The position numbers were made by a program, and so were the translations under genes. The notes below the pieces were generated by a model. The model was not told where the DNA came from and did not search any database. It saw only the letters and a list, made by a program, of their open reading frames with translations. A DNA stretch of 64,000 nt from Coriobacteriia bacterium (GTDB lineage: Bacteria; Actinomycetota; Coriobacteriia; Anaerosomatales; JAAXUF01): positions 62,001-126,000 of the forward strand of contig JAAXUF010000001.1 in the NCBI GenBank assembly GCA_013336165.1. Direction: 5' to 3'. Shown here piece after piece: positions 24,260-33,654 of the stretch (position 1 is the stretch's first letter; each line of letters opens with the position of its first letter).

Positions 24260-26023
24260 GTGAGCCGCACTCTACTTTCAGGCAACGAATCGGTAGCACG
24301 AGGCGCGTGGGAAGCTGGCGCCGTCGTCGGAGTTGGCTATCCGGGTACGCCGTCCACCGAGACCCTTGAGCACTTCGCGAAGCTGCCTGATGTCTACGCC
24401 GAGTGGACGCCAAACGAGAAGGTAGCCTTTGAGGTCGCCGCCGGTGTCTCTCTCGCCGGATCTCGAGTGTTGGTGACGATGAAGCACGTCGGCCTCAATG
24501 TCGCAGCCGACCCGTTGTTCACGCTGGCCTACACGGGAGTGCGCGGAGGGATCGTCCTTCTCGTCGCCGACGACCCAGGAATGCACTCATCGCAAAACGA
24601 GCAGGACTCGCACAACTACGCGGCGTTTGCCCGGGTCCCCATGGTCGATCCGAGCGATTCGGCTGAGGCACTCGCCTTCACCCGACAGGCGTTCGAGATG
24701 TCGGAACGCTTCGATCTGCCGGTTCTCGTGCGTTCGACAGTGCGCGTGTCTCATGCAAAATCGCTCGTCGATCTGGGCGAGCGGGTCCAGCTTCCTGAAC
24801 CAGCTCCCTATCTTTCGGATCCGCAGAAGTGGGTGATGATGCCCGCGATGGCAACGCGCCGCCGCCTAGACCTCGACAGGAGGATTAGCGAGCTTCGCGA
24901 ATTCGCCGAGGAGACGATGCTCAACTGCCTCGAGCTTCGGAATCGGAGCATCGGCGTTGTCTGCGCCGGCGCGTGCTACCTGCACGTTCGCGAGGCGCTG
25001 CCGGATGCCTCCACATTCAAGCTCGGGTTGACATTCCCTCTTTCGGAACAACGTCTTCGTGAGTTCGCGGCGAGCGTGGAGCGCTTGTACGTCGTCGAGG
25101 AAGCGGACGATTACTTCACGCGCACAGTTCGCTCATTCGGTATAGAGGTCGAGCCGCTCGCGATCCCCAAAGCCGGCGAACTGACTCCGGGTGTGATCCG
25201 GAGCGCCTTTGGCATCCTTGAGCCTGAGACTCGTGAGCAGGAGACAGATCTTCCGGGAAGGTCGCCGCTCCTGTGTGCCGGATGTCCTCATCGGCTCGTG
25301 TTCTATGCGCTTCGGCAAGCCGATGCGGTGGTCACGGGTGATATTGGATGCTATGCCTTGGGCGCGCTGAAGCCGCTCGGCGCGATGGATTCGTGCGTCT
25401 GCATGGGGTCTTCAATCGGAATGGCCCACGGGATTGAGTTAGCCGGCGGCGTGAGCGGTCGGCCAGTGGTTGCGGTCATCGGCGATTCGACTTTTGCGCA
25501 CTCAGGACTCACGGGTCTGATGAACACGGTCTATAACGGTGGCACCGGGACCATCCTTATTCTCGATAATCGCATCACTGCGATGACCGGACATCAAGGA
25601 AATCCAATCAACGGTATCACCTTACAGAAAAGGCCATCACGCGAGATCGACCTTGAAGTGCTTGTTCGCGCGTTGGGTGTCGAAAGGGTGCGGGTTGAGA
25701 ATCCCCACGACCTTTCCGCAACGACGGCCGCGATTGCAGAGGAAACGGCCAGCGATCAGCTGTCCGTGATTATCTTCAGAGCGCCATGTGCGCTGCTGAT
25801 ACGCGAGAAAGCTGACCCCTACGCTGTAGATGAAGATGCATGCCGCAAGTGCGGGCTGTGTTTCCGGCTTGGCTGCCCGGCGATCAGTCGAAACGAGTCC
25901 ACCAGCCAGGCTTCGATTGACACGGCTGCCTGCGTGGGTTGTGGGCAGTGCGTTGAGGTGTGCAGGTATGGCGCGATCGTGCGTTCCGGCTCCGCATGCG
26001 ATTTCAGGGGAGCGGAGGGTTAG
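24260..26023 (+). CDS. iorA: Indolepyruvate:ferredoxin oxidoreductase, alpha subunit
   Basis: A 587-aa thiamine-diphosphate, iron-sulfur enzyme that decarboxylates aryl pyruvates (from Trp, Phe, Tyr) to aryl-acetyl-CoA, reducing ferredoxin. N-terminal pyrimidine-binding part (GVGYPGTPSTE, EVAAGVSLAG), central and TPP-binding part (GDIGCYALGALKPLG, GDSTFAHSGLTGLMN, LDNRITAMTGHQ), and a C-terminal two-cluster ferredoxin (CRKCGLCFRLGCP and CVGCGQCVEVCRYG, about residues 525-570). GTG 24260 is chosen because GGAGAGGA lies 6 nt upstream and gives MSRTLLSGNESVARG. It opens an operon with iorB, a LIV-type transporter and PaaK copy 2. The enzyme is typical of anaerobes. Confidence 0.94.
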   Translation: MSRTLLSGNESVARGAWEAGAVVGVGYPGTPSTETLEHFAKLPDVYAEWTPNEKVAFEVAAGVSLAGSRVLVTMKHVGLNVAADPLFTLAYTGVRGGIVLLVADDPGMHSSQNEQDSHNYAAFARVPMVDPSDSAEALAFTRQAFEMSERFDLPVLVRSTVRVSHAKSLVDLGERVQLPEPAPYLSDPQKWVMMPAMATRRRLDLDRRISELREFAEETMLNCLELRNRSIGVVCAGACYLHVREALPDASTFKLGLTFPLSEQRLREFAASVERLYVVEEADDYFTRTVRSFGIEVEPLAIPKAGELTPGVIRSAFGILEPETREQETDLPGRSPLLCAGCPHRLVFYALRQADAVVTGDIGCYALGALKPLGAMDSCVCMGSSIGMAHGIELAGGVSGRPVVAVIGDSTFAHSGLTGLMNTVYNGGTGTILILDNRITAMTGHQGNPINGITLQKRPSREIDLEVLVRALGVERVRVENPHDLSATTAAIAEETASDQLSVIIFRAPCALLIREKADPYAVDEDACRKCGLCFRLGCPAISRNESTSQASIDTAACVGCGQCVEVCRYGAIVRSGSACDFRGAEG

Positions 26024-26024
26024 G

Positions 26025-26615
26025 ATGAAGACAACGACCGTCATGTTGTGCGGGGTCGGGGGCCAGGGGACGATTCTGGCTGCTGACCTTCTGGCAAAGG
26101 TCGCAGCTGCGGCAGGGCTGGAGGTCAAGCTGTCGGAGGTCCACGGCATGTCGCAGCGCGGGGGAAGCGTGGACACGGTGGTTCGATTCGGCGCGGAGGT
26201 GTTCTCGCCGGTCACTGATCCGGGGATGGTAGATCATCTGGTGGCTTTCGAAGTCATTGAGGCCGCGCGCAGGATCCACTTCGTGAAGCTCGACGGGCGG
26301 CTACTCGTGAACTCAAGAACGATGCAGCCATTGCCGGTGCTGACTGGTGACTGCGCGGCTCCGCAGGATCTTGAGGCACTGCTTGCCAATGAAGGGGCGA
26401 TCTTCGTCGATGCCGAGGAACTTGCCTGTGAGTCAGGCAGTCCAAAGTCGGCGAATGTGGTCCTCATGGGGGCTCTCTCGACGGGGCTGCCATTTGACGA
26501 AGATCTGTGGTGCGATGTGATTGCGGGGCGTGTGCCACAATCAACGATAGAGGCGAATCTACGTGCGTTTTCGCTAGGACGTGCCGCCTGCTTGGGCGGA
26601 GAGTGTCTCTGGTAG
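26025..26615 (+). CDS. iorB: Indolepyruvate:ferredoxin oxidoreductase, beta subunit
   Basis: A 196-aa gamma-type subunit of the 2-oxoacid:ferredoxin oxidoreductase family, binding CoA and completing the IorAB complex. The signature CGVGGQGTILAADLLAKVA and SEVHGMSQRGGSVDTVVRFG are clear. An upstream open frame exists, but ATG 26025, one base after the iorA stop and with GGAG close by, gives the family N-terminus MKTTTVMLCGVGG. Confidence 0.94.
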   Translation: MKTTTVMLCGVGGQGTILAADLLAKVAAAAGLEVKLSEVHGMSQRGGSVDTVVRFGAEVFSPVTDPGMVDHLVAFEVIEAARRIHFVKLDGRLLVNSRTMQPLPVLTGDCAAPQDLEALLANEGAIFVDAEELACESGSPKSANVVLMGALSTGLPFDEDLWCDVIAGRVPQSTIEANLRAFSLGRAACLGGECLW

Positions 26616-26690
26616 GCCGCTGTCGGCCCTAAAATGGGATGATGCTCGGCTTGGATGGCCGGGCGGACAATAACAAGGAGGAAGAGCACC

Positions 26691-27887
26691 ATGAGAGGTC
26701 GTACACTACGGATTGCGTTTGGAGTGCTTGAGGCCGCGCTTGCCGCTGCCCTCGCGGTTGGAGTGGCGGGGTGTTCGTCGGGAGCGGGTGGGGCGTCCAC
26801 TTCCGGTTCGGCGGCTCCGGTCAAGATCGGGGCGATCGTTTCACTGACAGGTTCCTATGCGGCGATGGGGCTCGCGGAGAAGCAGGCTCTGGAACTCGAA
26901 GTGAAGCGGATCAACGATGCAGGTGGGGTAGGGGGCAAGAAGATCGAGCTCGTGATTGTGGACGATGGCACCGACGAGGCTAAAGCCGTCGCCAAGGCAT
27001 CCGAGCTCATTGAACGCGAGAAGGTCGTAGCCATCTTGGGGGCGACCGGTACCGGTCAATCGATGGCCATTCGCAGTGAACTCACCAGAAGCGGCGTTCC
27101 TGAGATATCCATGGCGGGCGGCAATGCAATCACCGGCACGTTCGACAAGCTGGTATTTCAGACCCCCTGGTCAAATGCGATCATCATCCCGAGCGTACTC
27201 AAACGAATGGCCGCTGACGGGCACAAGAAGATAGGCGTCATGACCGACAGCAGCGGCTACGGCAAAGACGGTCTCGCGATCATCAACAGTGCTGCATCTG
27301 CGGCGGGGCTCACTGTCGTATCCAGCCAGACTTTCAATCCGGGAGATACGGATTTCTCCGCCCAACTAACACGGCTCAAGAACTCGGATGCTGATTCGAT
27401 TCTTCTGTGGACGGCCGGCAAGGAGGGCGCCTCCATCGTGAAGGCTTCAGTCCAGCTGGGCATCCGCCTGCCGATGTACGGCGGCTCGGGACAGGCGAAG
27501 GTCGAGTTTCCCCAGGGTGCTGGTTCGGCCGCCGAGAACTTCGTCTTCTGCACCGGCAAGAGTCTCATTCCTCTGAACTGGGGCAAAGACTCCGAGGAGT
27601 ACAAGGTCGTCAACGATTTCGCCCAACGCTACAAGGCCGCGTACGGTCAGGATCCCGACATATTCGCAGGGCATGCGTTTGACGCCCTGAACATCGCGGT
27701 TGATGCAATCAAGCGTACTAGTGGCGAGATCACTCCATCAAAGCTGCGTGATTCGATCGAGCAGACCAAGGATCTTGTCGGCTTCGCGGGCAAGTTCTCT
27801 TTCTCTGCTACGAATCACAATGGGCTCACGGAAGCAGATCTCTCGTTCTATCGGATCCAAAACGGAACGTGGGTCACGATCAAGTGA
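26691..27887 (+). CDS. livK: Branched-chain/aromatic amino acid ABC transporter, substrate-binding lipoprotein
   Basis: A 398-aa periplasmic-binding-type lipoprotein. The signal sequence ends in the lipobox GVAGC, and the cysteine is followed by a Ser/Gly-rich linker. Residues ~45-398 are the Leu/Ile/Val-binding (type I) fold, beginning VKIGAIVSLTGSYAAMG and including GATGTGQSMA and VDAIKRTSG. ATG 26691 follows AAGGAGG. It is the first of five transporter genes (livK-H-M-G-F). Co-transcription with iorAB and paaK suggests aromatic amino acids or aryl acids as ligand, but binding specificity cannot be read from sequence. Confidence 0.9.
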   Translation: MRGRTLRIAFGVLEAALAAALAVGVAGCSSGAGGASTSGSAAPVKIGAIVSLTGSYAAMGLAEKQALELEVKRINDAGGVGGKKIELVIVDDGTDEAKAVAKASELIEREKVVAILGATGTGQSMAIRSELTRSGVPEISMAGGNAITGTFDKLVFQTPWSNAIIIPSVLKRMAADGHKKIGVMTDSSGYGKDGLAIINSAASAAGLTVVSSQTFNPGDTDFSAQLTRLKNSDADSILLWTAGKEGASIVKASVQLGIRLPMYGGSGQAKVEFPQGAGSAAENFVFCTGKSLIPLNWGKDSEEYKVVNDFAQRYKAAYGQDPDIFAGHAFDALNIAVDAIKRTSGEITPSKLRDSIEQTKDLVGFAGKFSFSATNHNGLTEADLSFYRIQNGTWVTIK

Positions 27888-27927
27888 ATACGAGTCCTCA
27901 CGGTCGAGAGCATTGGAGACTCTAAAC

Positions 27928-28800
27928 GTGGCCGAGTTCTTGCAGTTCCTTGTGGCAGGATTGAAGAGCGGTTCCGTGTACGCCCTTGTTGCGCTGGGCT
28001 TCACGATTGTCTACGCAGCGACTGGCGCCATCAACTTCGCGCAAGGTGAGTTCTTCATGCTCGGCGGCATGGTGGGTGCCTGGCTGACACACGCCGGGCT
28101 TCCCTTGCCCGCTGCTGCCCTCATCGCCATTATCGGCACAGCCGGGTTCGCCGCGCTGTTTGAGGTGCTCGCGATTCGACCTGTAGGTAGCGGCGACCCG
28201 TTGCGGATCATCATGGTGACTATTGGCGGATCCGTGCTCATCCGACAGCTTTCGCTTCATGTGTTCGGTCCCAACGAGCTCACGCTTCCCGCGTTCTCGG
28301 ACGGCGCTTCTGTCAGCATTTTCGGAGCGGTAGTGGAACGTCAGGTCATATGGATATGGGCGATCACGGCGGTTGCCGTTGCAGCCCTTGTCTTGCTGTA
28401 TGGGAAGACCTCGTTCGGCTTGGGTATGCGGTCGACGGCGCTGAATGCCGATGCTGCAAGACTCGTCGGCATTGATACACGGACAATGGGTACTGCTTCT
28501 TTCGCACTGGCAGCCGCCCTCGGGGCCGTTGCGGGACTTGCAGTAGCGCCATTGACTCAGACCGCCTTTGATGTCGGCGCGGTTATGAGTGTAAAAGGAT
28601 TTGCGGCCGCGATTCTCGGCGGGCTGGGCAATCCGATGGCTGCTGTAGGAGGCGGTCTCGTGATCGGCGTCCTTGAGAGTCTCACGGCTGGCTATATCAA
28701 TCCGCTGTACAAGGATGGAGTTGCCTTCATTGTCTTGCTCGGAGTGCTCTTCATACGCCCGCAAGGACTCTTTGCAGTTCTGCGCAGGGAGAAGGCATGA
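27928..28800 (+). CDS. livH: LIV-type ABC transporter permease LivH
   Basis: A 290-aa integral membrane permease with about eight hydrophobic helices. The family features GSVYALVALGFTIVYAATGAINFAQGEFF (near the N-terminus) and the cytoplasmic coupling region GMRSTALNADAARLVGID are present. GTG 27928 is the start that gives the standard N-terminus; the larger open frame upstream overlaps livK and is spurious. It overlaps livM by 4 nt (ATGA). Confidence 0.92.
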   Translation: MAEFLQFLVAGLKSGSVYALVALGFTIVYAATGAINFAQGEFFMLGGMVGAWLTHAGLPLPAAALIAIIGTAGFAALFEVLAIRPVGSGDPLRIIMVTIGGSVLIRQLSLHVFGPNELTLPAFSDGASVSIFGAVVERQVIWIWAITAVAVAALVLLYGKTSFGLGMRSTALNADAARLVGIDTRTMGTASFALAAALGAVAGLAVAPLTQTAFDVGAVMSVKGFAAAILGGLGNPMAAVGGGLVIGVLESLTAGYINPLYKDGVAFIVLLGVLFIRPQGLFAVLRREKA

Positions 28801-29777
28801 TGCCGAGCAGAACGGTTCAGAAGGTCATTCCTGTGCTCTGTGCGGTAGCGATAGCGGTTATACCGTTCATGGTGACGGACCGCTTCACCTTGAAGATTCT
28901 GACGTACGCCGGAATCAACACGCTCGTTGTCGTGGGTTTGGCACTTCTCTTCGGATACGCGGGACAGATATCAATGGGGCAGGCGGCATTCATGGGTATC
29001 GGGGCGTACGGATGCGCATTTGGCGTCGTCCATCTGCACTTGCCATGGCTGGTTGCGTTCCTCTTGGGAGGCACATTGGCCGCCCTCGCGGGCCTCTTGC
29101 TGGCCCTGCCGAGTTTGCGGCTCAGAGGGCACTATCTCGCGATGGCCACGCTTGGCTTCGGGGAGTTGGCTTCCTTGGCTTTCACTGAGGGCGCGTCCGT
29201 CACGGGCGGAGTGAACGGATTCGCCGGGATTCCTTATCCGAGTTTGGGTCCAATATCTATCAACTCGCCGTCTGGTTTGTATTGGTTGGTCTGGGGGTTG
29301 GCGGGATTGGCTGTGCTCTTCGCGGCAAATATGGTGTCTTTGGGACCCGGACGGGCTATGGGAGCCCTGCGTGGAAGCGAAATGGGAGCTGCTGCAAGCG
29401 GGGTTGATCTGACAGGGGTCAAGGTGCGTGCATTTGTCGCATCGGCGCTGTGCGCAGGGTTCGCCGGGGCTCTGTACGCCTCGTTTGTCGGGTTTGTGTC
29501 TCCGAGCGTGTTCACTCTACAGGCGTCAGTGGCCTTCCTGGCCATGGCGGTTATCGGGGGATCCGGCTCTCTGGCAGGCCCCGTGGTCGCGACCGTATTC
29601 TTGACTCTCATCCAATATGTGGATGCATTCATCCCTGGAATTCCCGACAACATCGCCAGCGTGCTGCAGGTTGCTCAGCCAGACGTGTACGGTTTGGCGA
29701 TAGTGCTGGTTGTCTTGTTCGTTCCCGGTGGGATCGGCGCGATCTGGCGTCGGCGGGCAAGGGAAGGGGAGCGGTGA
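28797..29777 (+). CDS. livM: LIV-type ABC transporter permease LivM
   Basis: A 326-aa integral membrane permease with about nine helices, the partner of LivH. Typical segments are LLFGYAGQISMGQAAFMGIGAY, LRGHYLAMATLGFGELA and the coupling loop GRAMGALRGSEMGAAASGVDL. The start is ATG 28797 or the ATG immediately after it (28800). The end overlaps livG (GTGA). Confidence 0.92.
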   Translation: MMPSRTVQKVIPVLCAVAIAVIPFMVTDRFTLKILTYAGINTLVVVGLALLFGYAGQISMGQAAFMGIGAYGCAFGVVHLHLPWLVAFLLGGTLAALAGLLLALPSLRLRGHYLAMATLGFGELASLAFTEGASVTGGVNGFAGIPYPSLGPISINSPSGLYWLVWGLAGLAVLFAANMVSLGPGRAMGALRGSEMGAAASGVDLTGVKVRAFVASALCAGFAGALYASFVGFVSPSVFTLQASVAFLAMAVIGGSGSLAGPVVATVFLTLIQYVDAFIPGIPDNIASVLQVAQPDVYGLAIVLVVLFVPGGIGAIWRRRAREGER

Positions 29778-30538
29778 GCCTCCTTCGTGTCCAAGGGGTT
29801 TCAAAGCGTTTCGGCGGTCTTGTCGCGGTCGACAAGGTCTCGTTCGAAGTGCACGCAGGAACGATCAAAGCTCTCATCGGACCTAACGGTGCAGGAAAAT
29901 CGACGTTGTTCAATCTGCTGACCGGTTTCGAGCGGCCCGATTCTGGAAGCGTCGTCTTTGAGGACCGCGAAATCCAGGGTCGCTCCCCACGTTCGCTTGT
30001 TCGCGCGGGAATAGCCCGCACGTTTCAAAATACGCAGCTCTTCGACGAAATGACGGTACTCGCGAATGTCTCGGTCGGCGCAGAGGCCGGCAAACGCTCC
30101 GGGTTTGTCTCGGCGGGATTGCGTTTGCCAACTGCAACACTGAGCGACCGCGCTGTGAAGGTTGAAGCTGCTCGGCTCCTGCGGTTCGCTGGAGTGGATG
30201 AATGGTCCGAGACGCTTGCAGGTGACTTGCCGGCCGGCGTTCGAAGGCTTGTCGAGATCGTGCGAGCGCTGGCCACTTCGCCGCGTCTCGTGCTTCTCGA
30301 CGAGCCCGCAGCGGGCCTCAACGGCATGGAGACGCGTGAACTGGCAAAGATGCTCTTTCGCATCCGAGATCTTGGCGTGACGGTCCTGATCGTTGAACAC
30401 GACATGGGTCTCGTCATGGAGATTGCGGATGAGATCGTGGTTCTCGATCGCGGCTCAAAGATTGCCGAGGGACCGCCGAGGATGATCCAGAAAGACCCGC
30501 TTGTGATCTCCGCATATCTCGGCGAGGAGGTGTTGTGA
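29774..30538 (+). CDS. livG: LIV-type ABC transporter ATP-binding protein LivG
   Basis: A 254-aa cytoplasmic ATPase. Walker A is GPNGAGKSTLFNLLTGF, the Walker B region LVLLDEPAAGLN, and the H-loop IVEHDMGLVM; the C-terminal LivG extension is IQKDPLVISAYLGEEVL. The signature loop reads LPAGVRRLVEIVRAL rather than LSGGQ, consistent with the LSYGxQR-type variation of LivG proteins. GTG 29774 overlaps the livM stop; a longer upstream frame is spurious. Confidence 0.92.
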   Translation: MSLLRVQGVSKRFGGLVAVDKVSFEVHAGTIKALIGPNGAGKSTLFNLLTGFERPDSGSVVFEDREIQGRSPRSLVRAGIARTFQNTQLFDEMTVLANVSVGAEAGKRSGFVSAGLRLPTATLSDRAVKVEAARLLRFAGVDEWSETLAGDLPAGVRRLVEIVRALATSPRLVLLDEPAAGLNGMETRELAKMLFRIRDLGVTVLIVEHDMGLVMEIADEIVVLDRGSKIAEGPPRMIQKDPLVISAYLGEEVL

Positions 30539-31296
30539 TGGCGGACACCGTTCCTTTGTTGTCGATCGAGAATGTCTCCTCGGGATATAAACGCGTGAAG
30601 GTTCTGCGCGATGTCACCATGTGCGTGGATGCCGGAGAGACTGTAGCGATCATCGGGGCGAACGGGGCGGGGAAATCGACTCTGATGCGCACTGTGGTCG
30701 GGTTCCTCACGCCAACCGCAGGCTGTGTGTCCTTCGACGGCACGCCCATCAACGGCATCCGTCCGGAACTGCTCGTGCGAGCTGGTGTTGCTCTCGTACC
30801 GGAAGGACGTCTTCTGTTCGGCGACATGAGCGTGCGCGAGAATCTCCAAGCCGGTGCGTATGCCACGCGGGGTCCCGGCCGCAAGACTTTGACCAATGAC
30901 CGAATCGATAAGGTCAACTCCCTGTTTCCTGTCTTGGCGGAACGTGCATCTCAACGTGCCGCCACCTTGTCGGGTGGCGAGCAGCAGATGCTGGCGATTG
31001 CTCGTGCGCTCATGTCCGGCCCGCGCCTGCTCTTGCTCGACGAGCCATCCCTCGGCCTAGCGCCCAAAGTCATCACGGAGATATTCGGAGCGCTGGATGC
31101 CCTGCGAGCTGACGGTGTGGCGATTGTCCTCGTCGAGCAGGACAGCCGTCTGGCCCTGAAGCATGCAGACCGCGGCTACGTGATGCGAAGCGGCCGTGTC
31201 GTCTTGGAGGGTTCATCGGCGGAATTGCTCGCCGATGAATCGATACGCGCGATCTACCTCGGTTCTTGGAATACGGAGAAGGCGGAGAAGCAATGA
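30535..31296 (+). CDS. livF: LIV-type ABC transporter ATP-binding protein LivF
   Basis: A 253-aa cytoplasmic ATPase, partner of LivG. Walker A is GANGAGKSTLMRTVVGF, the signature LSGGEQQMLAIARAL, Walker B LLLLDEPSLGLAP, and the switch IVLVEQDSRLAL. The start is GTG 30535 (GTGA overlap with livG) or the next codon ATG 30538. The stop overlaps the start of paaK copy 2 (ATGA), tying transport to CoA-ligase chemistry. Confidence 0.93.
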   Translation: MMADTVPLLSIENVSSGYKRVKVLRDVTMCVDAGETVAIIGANGAGKSTLMRTVVGFLTPTAGCVSFDGTPINGIRPELLVRAGVALVPEGRLLFGDMSVRENLQAGAYATRGPGRKTLTNDRIDKVNSLFPVLAERASQRAATLSGGEQQMLAIARALMSGPRLLLLDEPSLGLAPKVITEIFGALDALRADGVAIVLVEQDSRLALKHADRGYVMRSGRVVLEGSSAELLADESIRAIYLGSWNTEKAEKQ

Positions 31297-32594
31297 TTTG
31301 GAATCCCGAATACGAGTGTATGGAACGTGCGGAGCTCAGGGCACTGCAACTGCGTCGTCTTCAGACGACGGTTGCCTGGGTCTATGAGCGCGTGCCTTTC
31401 TATCGCAGGCAACTTGACGAGCGAGGGGTGAAACCTCGTGACATTGTCAGCCTTGCCGATGCGCGTCTTCTCCCGTTCACCGACAAGTCGGCCCTGCGCG
31501 ACACATATCCATTTGGGATGTTTGCGGTACCTCTCGACGAAGTCGTTCGACTGCACTCCTCCTCAGGCACGACCGGCAAACCTATCGTCGTGGGATACAC
31601 ACGCGGCGACATCAACACTTGGACCGAATTGACGGCACGTGTGGCCACGGCCGCCGGGGTGGGCCGAAATGACCTTGTGGACATGGCGTTTCTGTATGGC
31701 ATGTTCACGGGAGGGTGGGGGATGCATTATGGAATCGAACGCATCGGAGCGACGATCATTCCTGCGGGGAGTGGCAACACCGAACGCCACATCATGATGA
31801 TGAAAGATTTTGGGACTACCGTTCTAGTCTCGACGCCATCCTATGCCTTGTATCTCGCCGAGGCGGGAGAGGGGATGGGGGTAGACTTCAAAGAGCTCCC
31901 CTTGCGGCTGGGCCTATTCGGAGGCGAACCGTGTTCTGACGCGGTCAAGATGGAAATCGAAACGCGCCTTGGGATCCGCGCATCCGACAACTACGGGCTT
32001 TCCGAGGTTATGGGACCGGGTATAGGCGCCGAATGTGAGTGTTCTTGTGGCCTTCACATTGCCGAGGATCACGTGCTGTGGGAGGTTCTTGATCCCGTTA
32101 CTGGTTCGTCGGTCGAAGACGGCGAAGTTGGCGAACTGGTTCTGACGACGCTTACCAAAGAGGCATTTCCCGTCCTGAGGTACAAGACCCACGACTTGAC
32201 CAAGGTCACAACTGAACGGTGTGAGTGCGGACGCACTCTGGCACGGATGACTAAGGTCCGTTCACGGACGGACGACATGCTCATCATCAAGGGCGTCAAC
32301 GTGTTCCCCAGCCAGATTGAAGACGTGATACTGGGAATCGAAGGGACTCGTCCGCACTATCAGATCGTTGTGGCGCGCAAGAAAGGGCTTGACGATCTCG
32401 AGATCAGGCTAGAAGTGGATACCTCCATCTTTTCTGATGTGGTAACAGATATGGTGCTCTTCCAGAGGACTGTTTCGGATCGGCTACAGTCTGTGTTGGG
32501 CCTGAGAGCGAAGGTTACTCTGGTCGAGCCGGGCTCGATCGAGCGGACCGCCGGTAAGGCTGTCCGGGTCGTGGACTTGCGTGATCGCATATAA
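31293..32594 (+). CDS. paaK: Phenylacetate-CoA ligase family protein (copy 2)
   Basis: A 433-aa cytoplasmic AMP-forming ligase with [37 protein letters not shown] and [22 protein letters not shown] 31293 overlaps livF; an in-frame GTG/ATG further upstream is inside livF and less likely. It is the last gene of the ior-liv operon and, unlike copy 1, has no ACT partner. Aryl-acetyl-CoA from IorAB would be its natural product or, in reverse with ADP/AMP cycling, its substrate. Exact acid specificity is unknown. Confidence 0.9.
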   Translation: MIWNPEYECMERAELRALQLRRLQTTVAWVYERVPFYRRQLDERGVKPRDIVSLADARLLPFTDKSALRDTYPFGMFAVPLDEVVRLHSSSGTTGKPIVVGYTRGDINTWTELTARVATAAGVGRNDLVDMAFLYGMFTGGWGMHYGIERIGATIIPAGSGNTERHIMMMKDFGTTVLVSTPSYALYLAEAGEGMGVDFKELPLRLGLFGGEPCSDAVKMEIETRLGIRASDNYGLSEVMGPGIGAECECSCGLHIAEDHVLWEVLDPVTGSSVEDGEVGELVLTTLTKEAFPVLRYKTHDLTKVTTERCECGRTLARMTKVRSRTDDMLIIKGVNVFPSQIEDVILGIEGTRPHYQIVVARKKGLDDLEIRLEVDTSIFSDVVTDMVLFQRTVSDRLQSVLGLRAKVTLVEPGSIERTAGKAVRVVDLRDRI

Positions 32595-32655
32595 TGCAAG
32601 GGAATAGGTTACGGAGTTGTGTGTATAGTGCGGATGGGCAACCCGAGGGGGACCT

Positions 32656-33063
32656 GTGGCGGCGAAGACAAGTCGTAAGGTGGTTCGCGGAATCTTGGGG
32701 CTGGTCGCTCTTGTGGCCGTGGTCATCGTCATCTCGAATTGGTGGGGCGACTACCGAAGCGCAACCGGTTCAGCGGGTACACCTTCCAGCCAAGAGTCCA
32801 CGAGTAGCGTCTCGGCGACAGGGACCACAAGTGCTGTATCCGCAGGTACTACTCCCGCCAAGGTCCAGACCGTTCTCATTCTGATCGATGGCCTGAATCT
32901 TCGGGAGCAGGCGACGACGCAATCAGCATCCAAGCGTGTACTCAAGAAAGGGGATCGGCTGACGCTGATCTCAAACAAGGGGGCATGGCTGCAGGTTCGC
33001 GACAGCACAGGTGTTGAGGGGTGGGTGGCCAACAGCCCCCAATATGCGGCAATTGAGGACTAG
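32656..33063 (+). CDS. Membrane-anchored SH3-like (SH3b) domain protein
   Basis: A 135-aa protein with one N-terminal transmembrane helix (about 11-27), a Ser/Thr-rich spacer and a C-terminal bacterial SH3 domain (about 70-130: LNLREQATTQSASKRVLKKGD, GAWLQVRDSTGVEGWVA). Such domains bind peptidoglycan or proteins outside the membrane. GTG 32656 follows GAGGGGG. It is 61 nt after paaK copy 2 and 6 nt before the next gene, so it probably starts a separate small unit. Confidence 0.82.
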   Translation: MAAKTSRKVVRGILGLVALVAVVIVISNWWGDYRSATGSAGTPSSQESTSSVSATGTTSAVSAGTTPAKVQTVLILIDGLNLREQATTQSASKRVLKKGDRLTLISNKGAWLQVRDSTGVEGWVANSPQYAAIED

Positions 33064-33069
33064 GTCATC

Positions 33070-33399
33070 ATGGTTCACTTGATCGGCGACGCAGACGATT
33101 TCTGGCGATTGCGCGTGGTTCACGTCGGCGCGTCGGTCGCTCAGGAATTCGAGTGGCGTGACGATGTCCTCTATCGAAGACCCCCCGTTTATCTGGGCGA
33201 GGATACTGAGTCTTGGCATGTCGAAGCGGTGCTTGTGGATGACGCGGATCAAGCTGTACGACTGGGAGCCTTTTCCACTGCCGATGAAGCGACAGCGTAT
33301 CTTGAGTCGGCTCTCAATGATCTGCAGACGATGTCGAAGTCTCAGTTCGAGTCCGTCTACTTTGCTCGTGCCGAGTTTGGCGATACCGGCTTCGAGTAG
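33070..33399 (+). CDS. Hypothetical 109-aa protein
   Basis: An acidic, soluble alpha/beta protein without cysteine or export signal. Tryptophan and tyrosine are frequent in the first half (DFWRLRVVHVG, EWRDDVLYRRPPVYLG). The second half is helical (AFSTADEATAYLESALNDL). I do not recognise the family. ATG 33070 lies 6 nt after the SH3b gene stop, so the pair is likely co-transcribed. Confidence 0.65.
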   Translation: MVHLIGDADDFWRLRVVHVGASVAQEFEWRDDVLYRRPPVYLGEDTESWHVEAVLVDDADQAVRLGAFSTADEATAYLESALNDLQTMSKSQFESVYFARAEFGDTGFE

Positions 33400-33587
33400 G
33401 GCTGCTTCGCATGCTCAACCCAGGTGACAAACCATGGCCGTTATGGTGGGCGAGCAGACGCCACAGATCTTAGTTTACATAAGATGCATTATCACGCATG
33501 TACGTGCTCTGTTGACGTGCGCGAGTGGTGCTGAATCACGGGATATGCATCGTTCCGTCTCTCGAGTTGTTTGAGCCGGGCGATGAA

Positions 33588-33624
33588 GCGGCCCCAAGCT
33601 GAGGCTATCCCAGTCTGGGGCCGC
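33588..33624. terminator. Hairpin between convergent genes, possible bidirectional terminator
   Basis: A 9-bp GC-rich stem (GCGGCCCCA/TGGGGCCGC) encloses a 19-nt loop between the plus-strand gene ending at 33399 and the minus-strand permease ending at 33655. There is no clear U-tract on either side. Confidence 0.4.
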
Positions 33625-33654
33625 GGTTCCAACGTTGGCGCACGGGAGATATCT

